The notes beneath the pieces were generated by a model. That model was not told where the DNA came from. It made no database searches and worked only from the letters and a program-made list of their open reading frames with translations. Of a stretch of 56,440 nucleotides of DNA, positions 16,225 through 24,399 are shown piece after piece; position 1 is the stretch's first letter, and each line of letters opens with the position of its first letter. The DNA comes from Candidatus Njordarchaeum guaymasense. GTDB taxonomy: Archaea > Asgardarchaeota > Njordarchaeia > Njordarchaeales > Njordarchaeaceae. The stretch lies in the NCBI GenBank assembly GCA_030587605.1, contig JAUQYT010000108.1, forward strand, positions 1-56,440. The letters run 5' to 3'. The translations under genes and the position numbers were made by a program.

Positions 16225-17937
16225 ATGCGAACCGTTCGGAGGAGGCTGCGAAACTGTTTGCCCACTGAAAGTATCTACGCTAAGAAACCATGGTTGAAAT
16301 CCTATGTGCCTGGAATTCCAGAGCACATCGATTACCCAGAGGTCCCGCTGCACAATGTGATCGATCGAGCCGCGAAGGAAATACCAGAGAGTCCTGCAGT
16401 ATACTTCCTTGGAAAGAAGATAAACTACAAGGATCTCAAGACGTATGTAGATAAGCTTGCTACCGCTCTAGCAACTATGGGTGTAAAGAAAGGAGATGTG
16501 GTAGCCCTATTCTTGCCAAACTATCCACAATTCATAATGGGGTATTATGCGGCGATAAGGATCGGCGCGATCGTGACTTCGCTAAGTCTGCTGGCAACGC
16601 CGCCTGAAGCCAAGTATCAGCTAACGGATTCTGGTGCAGAGACCATAATAATTGACGAAAGATACTTACCAACACTTAATGCGATAAAGAGTGAAACCAA
16701 GGTCAAGCGCGTAATAGTCACAGCGCTTCAGGACTTCTTGCCCGGAAAACCACCGGTCCACAAGGAGGTTCCTGGAGCCCAATGGTTCCTAGATCTCATA
16801 AACAAGTATGAACCTAACCCGCCAAAAGTCAAGATCAACCCCAAGGAAGACCCCGCGATACTGCAGTATACGGGTGGGACAACGGGGATCCCGAAAGGTG
16901 CTATTCTGACACATTACAATTTGCACTCTAACGCAGTACAGACCCTAGTGTGGGTTAAGGAAGCTAAGTATGGCAAGGAGGTTATGATGGCTAACCTTCC
17001 TTTCTTCCACCTTTACGGTCAGGAAGCATGTATGAACATGGGGTTGTACGTCGGCGCATTGCTGATATTGAACCCTGATCCTCGAGACATATCATCGTTG
17101 GTATATTTGATTAAGACCACTAAGCCTACCCTCATGCCTGGGGTTCCCACACTTTACATGAAGATCTTGGAGCACCCTGACGTCGTAAACAGGAAAGTTG
17201 ATTTCAGTTCTCTTTGGGTGTTGGTGAGCGGTGCTGCACCTTGTCCACCTGAAGTACTTAAGAAGTTCAAGGAGATGACCGCAGCTAAGCTTGTTGAGGC
17301 TTACGGCATGACTGAAACCTCACCGGCAGCAACCGTAACACCGTTCGGTGGAAGAATCAAACTCGGCAGTGTGGGTCTCCCGATATCTGACACGGATATC
17401 AAGCTGGTCGATATTGATACAGGTACAAAGGAAGTTCCATTGGGCGAACCAGGAGAAATCGTGATAAGAGGGCCACAAGTTTTCAAGGGGTACTGGAACA
17501 GACCTGAGGAGACAAAGAACCAGCTGAAGAATGGGTGGCTTTTCACTGGCGACATAGGGAAGATGGACGAGGAGGGCTACTTCTACATCGTCGACAGGAA
17601 GAAGGAAATGGTCATCGTGTCCGGTTTCAAGGTCTATCCGCGTGAAGTGGACGACGTGCTATACGAACACCCTGCTGTCAAGATGGCCGCAACACTCGGA
17701 GTCCCAGATCCTGAGAAACCTGGCAGCGAGAAGGTGAAAGCATTCATCGTCCTAAACCCAGGCTACATGCCCAGCGAAAAACTCAAAGAAGAGATCATTG
17801 CTCATGCCCGAAAGTCACTTGCACCATACAAGGTTCCCAAATTCATTGAATTCAGAAATGAGGTGCCCACTTCACTCGTGGGAAAAGTGCTGAAGAGACC
17901 ACTAAAAGAGGAAGAGCAGAAGAAGATCAAGAAGTAA
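16225..17937 (+). CDS. Long-chain fatty acid-CoA ligase (acyl-CoA synthetase)
   Basis: A 570-residue ANL-superfamily enzyme that activates a carboxylic acid with ATP and CoA. The P-loop is YTGGTTGIPKGA (near residue 215), the A5 motif is EAYGMTETSPA, A7 is GWLFTGDIGKMDEEGYFYIVDRKKE with the adenine-binding Asp, A8 is SGFKVYPREVDD, and A10 is the catalytic Lys in PTSLVGKVLKRPL. No membrane segment. The frame starts at ATG 16225, but GGAGGAGG at 16238-16245 lies inside it; TTG 16258 with a 12-base spacer is the likely real start, before SIYAKKPWLKSYVPGIP. A T-run terminator follows and an Lrp gene converges on it. A relic of a paralogue is at 52818-52955. Confidence 0.92.
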   Translation: MRTVRRRLRNCLPTESIYAKKPWLKSYVPGIPEHIDYPEVPLHNVIDRAAKEIPESPAVYFLGKKINYKDLKTYVDKLATALATMGVKKGDVVALFLPNYPQFIMGYYAAIRIGAIVTSLSLLATPPEAKYQLTDSGAETIIIDERYLPTLNAIKSETKVKRVIVTALQDFLPGKPPVHKEVPGAQWFLDLINKYEPNPPKVKINPKEDPAILQYTGGTTGIPKGAILTHYNLHSNAVQTLVWVKEAKYGKEVMMANLPFFHLYGQEACMNMGLYVGALLILNPDPRDISSLVYLIKTTKPTLMPGVPTLYMKILEHPDVVNRKVDFSSLWVLVSGAAPCPPEVLKKFKEMTAAKLVEAYGMTETSPAATVTPFGGRIKLGSVGLPISDTDIKLVDIDTGTKEVPLGEPGEIVIRGPQVFKGYWNRPEETKNQLKNGWLFTGDIGKMDEEGYFYIVDRKKEMVIVSGFKVYPREVDDVLYEHPAVKMAATLGVPDPEKPGSEKVKAFIVLNPGYMPSEKLKEEIIAHARKSLAPYKVPKFIEFRNEVPTSLVGKVLKRPLKEEEQKKIKK

Positions 17938-17965
17938 GGGATAGCAATCTGAGGACAATATCCTC

Positions 17966-17971
17966 TTTTTT
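17966..17971 (+). terminator. Oligo-T terminator after acyl-CoA synthetase
   Basis: TCCTCTTTTTTCC lies about 25 bases after the stop codon, between convergent genes. Confidence 0.45.
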
Positions 17972-17981
17972 CCTTGTGTTT

Positions 17982-18491
17982 CTAGAAAGTGATCTCTTTG
18001 GATGAAACTTGAACGATTCCGCCTTCTTTAATTGTTGAGAGGACCACGAAGGTTGTTGTTCTCTCCACCGAGGTGCGATTCCTGATCTTCTCAATTATCT
18101 TTTCAAGTTCAGTTGGGTTCTCGCAGATCACCTTAAGAACGTAATCGAATTCGCCTGTGACAGAGTATACTTCAACCGCTTCGCTGATACTGTTCAGCTC
18201 TTGAGATATGGCCTGTTGACCTCTAGCCGTGTTTATCATTACTAGCGCTGTTATTCCTTTGCCGAGCTTCGCTAGGTCCAAGTTCACTGTGAACCTCTTT
18301 ATTACACTTGAATCTGCCAGCTTTCTTATCCTGTTTCTGACAGTTGTCTCAGACAAGCCAAGCCTCTTTGCTATCTCTGCGGCTGGCGTTCTGGAATCAC
18401 GCTGGAGAAAAGATATTATTATCCGGTCTGTTTCATCCACAGCTAGTTCTTTTCCTGTTTCCTCAACACTTCTTGCTTCTTCCTCAGTCAT
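17982..18491 (-). CDS. Lrp/AsnC family transcriptional regulator
   Basis: A 169-residue regulator with a winged helix (about 20-70, SETTVRNRIRKL as recognition region) and a RAM domain (about 80-160, with VYSVTGEFDYVLKVI). The acidic N-terminal tail of about 20 residues is longer than usual. ATG 18491 is preferred over ATG 18506 because AGGGG sits 7 bases before it. A TATA box (CTTTTATAAATG on the minus strand, about 18645-18657) lies about 160 bases upstream. Being convergent with the acyl-CoA synthetase and about 1.4 kb from the branched-chain aminotransferase, control of either is plausible but unproven. Confidence 0.9.
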   Translation of the reverse strand: MTEEEARSVEETGKELAVDETDRIIISFLQRDSRTPAAEIAKRLGLSETTVRNRIRKLADSSVIKRFTVNLDLAKLGKGITALVMINTARGQQAISQELNSISEAVEVYSVTGEFDYVLKVICENPTELEKIIEKIRNRTSVERTTTFVVLSTIKEGGIVQVSSKEITF

Positions 18492-18751
18492 CTCATATCC
18501 CCTCATTTTAACAAGAAGCTTCCCAGTTTGCGCTCAGCAAGTTGGGTTCAACAAGATACCACTTGCACCTGTGCTGAGTTTCAAAACTGAATCAATTCTC
18601 GATTGAGTTTTTAGAATTGCTTCTTACCTACTATTCTTGTTCTGCATTTATAAAAGCTTAGTGCGCGCTATTAATGCTAAGAGTAAGGAAAAAGGGGGAG
18701 AGTGGAGATGGGGAGGAAATCCCTTAAAGAAGGTTGTTGCGTTCCGCAATC

Positions 18752-19528
18752 TCACTTCTTGCTTCGCGGCTTCCCTCTCCATGACATGAACCAGACCAGA
18801 AGAATCGCTATTGAAATCACTATCACGCCGATCGCCGACGTTGCAGCAACGCTGAGTTCATCGCCTATGCGCTTTAAGAGAATTCCAAGCAAAGCCCAAT
18901 CAATTACCAAGCTGTACGGTATATCTTTTCGTGTAAACAACACTGCTAAACAGATTATTATTGCGACAGCTATTACTAGAATCGCCCATATTGATTGGGG
19001 TATCCCGAATGCGTCCCAACTGACAGAGACTAGCAACGCCGTAACGTTGGCAATTGTAGCAACTGTGATCCATCCTAGATATACACTGAACGGCACTCTC
19101 ATGATTAGGTTCTCTTTTGAGAAGCTATTGTAGTGTCCGAGACGCAAGTAGATAATCATCAGACTCAAAAAGAGAACTAACATCGCGACTAGGGATACTG
19201 GGATGACCAAGTAGTGCCACAGGATGATCCATGCAAAGTTAGCAGCGCTACCAATCACGAACCAGTAGCTGATCTTTCGCACTAAGTCCGCTGCGTAGCC
19301 ACGAAATTGATAGACCGCAAACAAGCCTGTGAGTATGTAGATGACGCCCCAGATCGAGAACGTCAAGCCTGCTGGGACAAAGAGGTTTGGTAGTGAGTCA
19401 GAGATCTGAGCAGTGGTAATCCCGTTCAGAGGTATTATCTCTGCGACAATATTGATGAACGTTGCAGCGAACCAAGCTATAAGATTAGCAAATTCCAAAA
19501 GTCTGTTCCTTTCAGTACTTCTCTTCAA
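18752..19528 (-). CDS. TspO/MBR-related tryptophan-rich membrane protein
   Basis: A 258-residue integral membrane protein with about eight hydrophobic segments. The strongest family marks are PAGLTFSIWGVIYILTG near residue 50 and NFAWIILWHY near 100, as in the tryptophan-rich sensory protein branch related to TspO/MBR, which bind tetrapyrroles or similar lipophilic ligands. TTG 19528 is chosen because AGAGAGGG lies about 5 bases upstream; the frame extends to ATG 19579, but the TATA-like GACTTTTAAAGTG at about 19581-19592 would place transcription start downstream of that codon. The role here is unknown. Confidence 0.72.
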   Translation of the reverse strand: MKRSTERNRLLEFANLIAWFAATFINIVAEIIPLNGITTAQISDSLPNLFVPAGLTFSIWGVIYILTGLFAVYQFRGYAADLVRKISYWFVIGSAANFAWIILWHYLVIPVSLVAMLVLFLSLMIIYLRLGHYNSFSKENLIMRVPFSVYLGWITVATIANVTALLVSVSWDAFGIPQSIWAILVIAVAIIICLAVLFTRKDIPYSLVIDWALLGILLKRIGDELSVAATSAIGVIVISIAILLVWFMSWRGKPRSKK

Positions 19529-19829
19529 TTTTGCCCTCTCTCGCGAGGTTTTTCCTTGTACGCACCTAACGAAAATCACTTTAAAAGTCTATTGCTGCTC
19601 AGAGCGCGCTAGTTTTCTGTTTGAATAGTCCATTAATATCACTGCTATCACATTCATAGTTCAGGTCTTTCACACGATCGTAGAAAGACACCCAAACTCG
19701 ACCGATCTCCATTAACATGATATAGTTGAGCTACAGAATTCAGAATCTCAGCGGCATCCAAATTACTGATTCCTGACCGCGGAGCATTTGGGCGACTTGG
19801 AATACACTCTAGGTGCTCTGCGTTGGGAA

Positions 19830-19840
19830 CTTTTTAAATT
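19830..19840 (+). promoter_or_regulatory. TATA box of the aminotransferase gene
   Basis: CTTTTTAAATT places transcription start near 19861, about 50 bases before the ATG at 19913. Confidence 0.6.
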
Positions 19841-19861
19841 CACAGTGCATTGCGAATATTA

Positions 19862-19891
19862 AAGCTTATATCGTGATGAACTGATAAGCTT
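19862..19891 (+). repeat. Inverted repeat at the aminotransferase transcription start
   Basis: AAGCTTAT and ATAAGCTT are perfect 8-bp complements with a 14-base spacer. The element begins at the expected transcription start, so it could be a repressor site or a leader hairpin. Confidence 0.5.
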
Positions 19892-19912
19892 GAATCAGGG
19901 TGAGCGCGGGAG

Positions 19913-20830
19913 ATGTCGACAAGAGAGTATCAGGTTTACGTGAACGGGAAGTTCTATCCCAAGAGTGAAGCCAAGGTCTCAGTCTACGATCACGGTCTCC
20001 TCTACGGTGACGGTGTTTTTGAGGGGATAAGGGTCTATGATGGTGTTATCTTTCAGGGCTCTGAGCATGTCTGCAGACTCTACCGTTCCGCTAAGGCGAT
20101 AAAACTTGGCATCCCGATATCAATGGATGAAATGACTAGGACCCTTGTCGAGACAATTCGAATTAACAAGCTTCGTGATGCCTACATTCGCCTCATTGTA
20201 ACCAGGGGCGTCGGAGACATGGGCGTGGACCCGAAGAAATGCACGAACTCTACGATCATTATAATAGCTGAGCCAATGGAAGCAACGTACGGCAAGGAGG
20301 CTAAGGAGAAGGGTATACGCGTCGGAATCGTCTCAGTCAGAAGGGATCCAGTTGATTCAACGACACATGAAGTGAAATCACTGAACTACATGAACAGCGT
20401 CTTGGCGAAGATAGAAGCAAATGAAGCGGGTTACGATGACGCCATAATGCTGGATCACAGAGGCTATGTCAGCGAGACTCCAACAGCGAACGTCTTCATA
20501 GTGCTGGGAGCAGACATGCTAGTCACTCCACCTGTAACTGCAGGCATACTCGACGGGATTACCAGAAGAAGAACTATGAAGCTGGCAAGGGACCTCGGAT
20601 ACAATGTCGTGGAGAGAGATATTACTCCTTTCGAGTTCATGAACGCTGACGAGGTTTTCCTAACAGGCACCAAAGCCGAAATTGTCCCAGTAGTTGCTGT
20701 TAGCGGTAGGGTCATAGGAGATGGGAAAGTCGGTTCCCTGACCAGGCGCTTGCTAACTGAGTTTGCCAAGATAGGTAGAAGCCCTTCAGAGGGAATCTCT
20801 ATCGACACATACAAGCAAAAGAGAAAATAA
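19913..20830 (+). CDS. ilvE: Branched-chain amino-acid aminotransferase (class IV)
   Basis: A 305-residue PLP fold-type IV transaminase that interconverts branched-chain 2-oxo acids and Leu, Ile or Val. PLP lysine is K155 in EVKSLNYMN; the N-terminal YDHGLLYGDGVFEGIRVY and the phosphate-binding GYVSETPTANVF match IlvE. Length fits. The ATG at 19913 follows AGGGTGA. A 305-residue form with a short C-terminal basic tail and no membrane or signal segment indicates a cytosolic enzyme. D-amino-acid transaminase or aminodeoxychorismate lyase are less likely because of the GIRVY and VKSLNYMN motifs. The inverted repeat upstream suggests regulation, possibly by an Lrp-type protein. Confidence 0.9.
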   Translation: MSTREYQVYVNGKFYPKSEAKVSVYDHGLLYGDGVFEGIRVYDGVIFQGSEHVCRLYRSAKAIKLGIPISMDEMTRTLVETIRINKLRDAYIRLIVTRGVGDMGVDPKKCTNSTIIIIAEPMEATYGKEAKEKGIRVGIVSVRRDPVDSTTHEVKSLNYMNSVLAKIEANEAGYDDAIMLDHRGYVSETPTANVFIVLGADMLVTPPVTAGILDGITRRRTMKLARDLGYNVVERDITPFEFMNADEVFLTGTKAEIVPVVAVSGRVIGDGKVGSLTRRLLTEFAKIGRSPSEGISIDTYKQKRK

Positions 20831-20954
20831 TGAGCCATTCCAGGCACCTCACATTTTCCAAGGAAAGAAAGGAGCGAAAAGGGGTTTTCTAAACAACAGC
20901 ACGTAAGCTCCATGTTACTTGTCTTGACATGGATTAAGGAGAGGCTAGAGTACA

Positions 20955-21584
20955 ATGTCAGTATTGGGCAGAATTGCTTTTTTTCGGAATAGACGTGATG
21001 AGGTCCCAAATCAGGAGCTAGCGAAGGAACTAGCTAAGACAAGGAACGAACAAGGAATCAAAGAAATTGCAGAAAACCTTTGGAATAAGAACAAGAGCGT
21101 CCAAAGTGACTGTCTAAAAGTTCTCTATGAGATAGGTTATACAAACCCGGAGTTGATTTCCGAGTACGTTGACGATTTCCTCAAGCTGCTCAAGAGCAAT
21201 AACAACCGAATGGTTTGGGGTGGCATGATTGCGCTAGCTACAATCGCCGAGAAGCGATCGGGACGAATATGGGAGAACATTGATGACGTGATCAAAACTA
21301 CCGAACGAGGCTCGCTCATCACGGTCGTATGGGGCATTAAAACCTTGGCTAGGGTCGCCTCCGTGGACAATCGATACAGAAACAAGATTTTCCCCATCCT
21401 GATCAAGCACCTCAAGAAGTGCATCCCTCGTGATGTTCCAATGCACGCTGAGAGCATCCTACTCGCTGTGGATGAGAGCAACAAAAGGAAATTCCTATCT
21501 ATTCTAGGGTCGAGAAGAAGGGAATTGAAACCTTCACAATTCGCGAAGATTAGGTCGATTCTGAAGAAGCTTGGCGAGGAATAG
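20955..21584 (+). CDS. HEAT-repeat-like helical protein
   Basis: A 209-residue all-helical protein. From about residue 25 to 160 it has helix pairs spaced about 35-40 residues, each with the pattern of a HEAT or ARM repeat (SVQSDCLKVLYEIGYTNPELI, MVWGGMIALATIAEK, ITVVWGIKTLARVASV, PMHAESILLAVD). Such repeats usually bind protein partners. ATG 20955 follows AAGGAGAGG by about 10 bases. It is transcribed after ilvE with a 124-base gap and converges with the mannosidase operon. The N-terminal half of the protein at 44497-46110 has a similar style. The partner is unknown. Confidence 0.6.
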   Translation: MSVLGRIAFFRNRRDEVPNQELAKELAKTRNEQGIKEIAENLWNKNKSVQSDCLKVLYEIGYTNPELISEYVDDFLKLLKSNNNRMVWGGMIALATIAEKRSGRIWENIDDVIKTTERGSLITVVWGIKTLARVASVDNRYRNKIFPILIKHLKKCIPRDVPMHAESILLAVDESNKRKFLSILGSRRRELKPSQFAKIRSILKKLGEE

Positions 21585-21624
21585 GGAATTAGCGAGAGGT
21601 ACATGTTTGAGGCTGCGGGAAATT

Positions 21625-24399
21625 CTATTCTAGCTTTAGTCTGAACGTATTCACCCTAAATGGAAGCGATTCAAAGTCTACTAGCTCGCCACGCACATGA
21701 CAGGCTTCATTGTTTTTCTCGTTTTCTATTAGAGGTTCTTCCCGCATATTCACGGCTATAGCTTCTCTCACCTTTCTGTAGAACTTCAACTTGCCTTCTA
21801 CTTTCTCGTTCGTCGTGTTGTAGAGTCTAACTATGATTCCGTTCCCGTCCTCGGCCCTCTTTACCCCGCTTATGATCACGTTGGTTGGCTCAACTGAGAG
21901 GAAACTTCGTTCAAGCGGAAATGGCGATGGGGATAGGGGTGCCTGAGCCTTCTTCACTACGAGATTCTTGAACTCGGTATAGATAAGCGCCCATTCTCCC
22001 AAGGCCGCGAATTCGTGGTCTAGGACTTGGACAATTCTCATCGGCGTCTGGTGCTGCATCGCTTGAACGTATGCCTTTCCTGTTTCCCATGTTCCTCTGT
22101 GCGGGATTACTGAGTAGAAGAAAACGTGTTTACCAAGGCACTGGGCGTCTGGCGTTGGGATAATCGGTCCGGCGGTGACGTTCCTTGTCCCTAGGTCGTC
22201 TCGTGACAGCCATCCTACGCACCTGAGCAGGGTGATCGCAATTGAGCCATCCTTCTTCACCTCATATTCGTGAAGCCCCCTGGCGGCTAGGGTTATTCCA
22301 TTCTTTCCATCACCTGTTGAGACGAAGGATTGCATGGGATATGTTGGGACTGGCGGTTCGGCCCAGTTCTTAGCTTCTGGTAATTCGACGGAACGCTCTA
22401 TGACATGGAAGGCTTGATCAGCACACGAGTACCCGCATTTCAATCCTGTCGGGAATAAGATTCTCAGCCTGTGATCTTTCGCGTTATTAACGACTTCAAG
22501 CTTGAAGTCGACTCTCGGGACATCAGGATATAGAGAGAGATAGCAAGCGGCTGGACATGAGACAAGTGCCGTCGACCTTGTTTTCCTATCGGTACTGGCG
22601 CTGGCGGGGAGCATCAAGTCGTACTCTATTTTCAATGTACATCTTGCCAATCCGCTTGTGCAGGGCGTGACTTTTGCTTCAAGATCCCCACTCGAGTATA
22701 CTCTGTCTTGTTTGGGAGGGTCGTAGTTGTACTCGTCTCCAACATCTCCCATGTCTTCGAATGTGTTGAAGCCCGTGTAGGTGGTTCCAGTGTTCTTATC
22801 GAGCAGAATAATCGACCCATTTTTCTCGACCTTGACCTTGAAGAACTCGTTCTCAATCACATTGTCGCCTCGAATGACTAGGTTGGGCAGGCGATCTGCT
22901 TTCTTCTTTTTCTGCCGTTTTCCTTTTCCTTCCTTGATGGGGCGAACCTTGTAGGTCTTGTAACCGCATGGAGGGACATCCTTCGCAAGTAGTGCTATGT
23001 CAAATGCTTTCTCTTTGAATCTACTGGAGAAGGACCTTCCAATGATCCTTTCATCAACCACACTAAACGACGCAGGTTTGCCTCCAGCGTCAAGTAGCTC
23101 AAACCTCTCGGTGCTCTTATTTGTAAGAATGGTCACTTCGACGATGTCAGTTCTGCTCCAAGCGATCGGATTAAAAACAACAATAGCATATTCGTCTGAT
23201 TTCACATCGACATTGGAGGCAATCAAGGACAGATCTTTTTTGACGATGTTTTCTCCCAGTTGTTGGGCTGAAATGAATCTACTCATCATCTCGTCGTGTA
23301 TTGGGTCAATGCCGCAGCCACAGATAGTGTCATGAGGATGGCACTGGAGCGTATGCTTCCAAGCTTGCCAAACCAATCCATGATTGTGCCGTCCCCCGAT
23401 ACTCCACACCCACGCGTCAAACGGCTCAGCCCACTTCTCGAGCAGAGTCTGTGTTTCGACATTCATCTGCTTCAAGTACATCCGAGTTGACGTGACACCA
23501 GGCACCACATGATTGTACTTCGAGCCCCTGAACTCCCCTTCGTAGACGTCGAGTGCCGGGCTCTCCGCTTTGACTGCTTCAAAGAACTCAGCGAAGGTCC
23601 CAATTTTGAACTTTCCTCGGGTTATCTTTTCGTTTGCTTGTTTAACAACTAGCGGCATATGGGACTGGGCTTGAACATGATCCATGCCATTCATCAGCAG
23701 AACATTGTGGGTCGAGGCCTTAGTAAGAAAATTCTTCGTGGCGGAATCGACTTGGTCGACAGCAATTTTCATATTCTCGCTGACATTATCTAGGGTGCCA
23801 TAACCATTCACGAGCCAGTGAGTCAGCACGGAGGATGTCTTGTCAGGAGCGCGCCAGATGAACTCTGACTTCAATCTGTCTCCTTCGTTACCAACTCCTC
23901 TGTTGATCACGGCTGTATCGATTCCGAATCCGTTGAGGATCTGGGGCGTCTGCGCTATTTGTCCAAACGCGTCAGGAATGTAGCCGACTCTCATAACTTT
24001 GCCGAACTCTTCAGACATCCTCATTCCTAAGAGCAAGTTCCTTATGTGCGCTTCACCACTGACAAGGTAGTTGTCAGGCAAAATATAGAAGGGTCCGACA
24101 GCTATGCGCCCTGCCTTAACGTATCTTCTGATGTCCTCGCGTCTCTCAGGTCTAACCTCAAGGTAATCCTCAAAAGGGATCACTTGGCCATCAAAAGTGA
24201 AGCAGGTGAACTCAGGATCCTTCGCGAGGATATCAAGAAGGTTATCCATCATTATAACTAGGCGTGATCTGAAGGTCTGGAAAGTGGAATACCATTCTCT
24301 ATCCCAATGGGTATGAGGAAGTATGATAGCATTAAACTTGTCTTCTTCATTCGTCGACAATTCAAATCCCTCACGACTCCAAGTAAAGTCGGTGCTCAC
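21625..24399 (-). CDS. GH38 alpha-mannosidase, second copy
   Basis: A 924-residue family GH38 glycosidase. The N-terminal barrel has the zinc ligands His and Asp in HTHWDREWY (near residue 31), the nucleophile Asp in GYIPDAFGQ (near 140) and DTICGCGID (near 365) which closes the active site. A three-helix bundle and C-terminal beta domains follow, with NEFFKVKVEKNGSI starting the latter, as in bacterial and archaeal GH38. A charged Lys-rich linker lies near 495-505. No signal peptide, so it is probably cytoplasmic. Its ATG overlaps the stop of the upstream paralogue by 4 bases, so the two are translationally coupled. Substrates are probably alpha-mannosides of storage or glycoconjugate origin. 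Confidence 0.92.
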   Translation of the reverse strand: MSTDFTWSREGFELSTNEEDKFNAIILPHTHWDREWYSTFQTFRSRLVIMMDNLLDILAKDPEFTCFTFDGQVIPFEDYLEVRPERREDIRRYVKAGRIAVGPFYILPDNYLVSGEAHIRNLLLGMRMSEEFGKVMRVGYIPDAFGQIAQTPQILNGFGIDTAVINRGVGNEGDRLKSEFIWRAPDKTSSVLTHWLVNGYGTLDNVSENMKIAVDQVDSATKNFLTKASTHNVLLMNGMDHVQAQSHMPLVVKQANEKITRGKFKIGTFAEFFEAVKAESPALDVYEGEFRGSKYNHVVPGVTSTRMYLKQMNVETQTLLEKWAEPFDAWVWSIGGRHNHGLVWQAWKHTLQCHPHDTICGCGIDPIHDEMMSRFISAQQLGENIVKKDLSLIASNVDVKSDEYAIVVFNPIAWSRTDIVEVTILTNKSTERFELLDAGGKPASFSVVDERIIGRSFSSRFKEKAFDIALLAKDVPPCGYKTYKVRPIKEGKGKRQKKKKADRLPNLVIRGDNVIENEFFKVKVEKNGSIILLDKNTGTTYTGFNTFEDMGDVGDEYNYDPPKQDRVYSSGDLEAKVTPCTSGLARCTLKIEYDLMLPASASTDRKTRSTALVSCPAACYLSLYPDVPRVDFKLEVVNNAKDHRLRILFPTGLKCGYSCADQAFHVIERSVELPEAKNWAEPPVPTYPMQSFVSTGDGKNGITLAARGLHEYEVKKDGSIAITLLRCVGWLSRDDLGTRNVTAGPIIPTPDAQCLGKHVFFYSVIPHRGTWETGKAYVQAMQHQTPMRIVQVLDHEFAALGEWALIYTEFKNLVVKKAQAPLSPSPFPLERSFLSVEPTNVIISGVKRAEDGNGIIVRLYNTTNEKVEGKLKFYRKVREAIAVNMREEPLIENEKNNEACHVRGELVDFESLPFRVNTFRLKLE

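Larger units (their letters stand above)
19529..19912. other. Divergent spacer upstream of the branched-chain aminotransferase
   Basis: About 380 bases holding the minus-strand TATA near 19586, the plus-strand TATA CTTTTTAAATT (19830-19840) and a perfect inverted repeat (19862-19891). No gene is apparent in the middle. Confidence 0.45.

Noticed and set aside
16211..16297. 28-codon Cys-containing frame overlapping the synthetase start
   Set aside because: Its ATG has no ribosome site, and the GGAGGAGG within it better serves the synthetase.
22997..23335. Open frames on the strand opposite the mannosidase genes
   Set aside because: They are shadows of long, well-supported GH38 genes.
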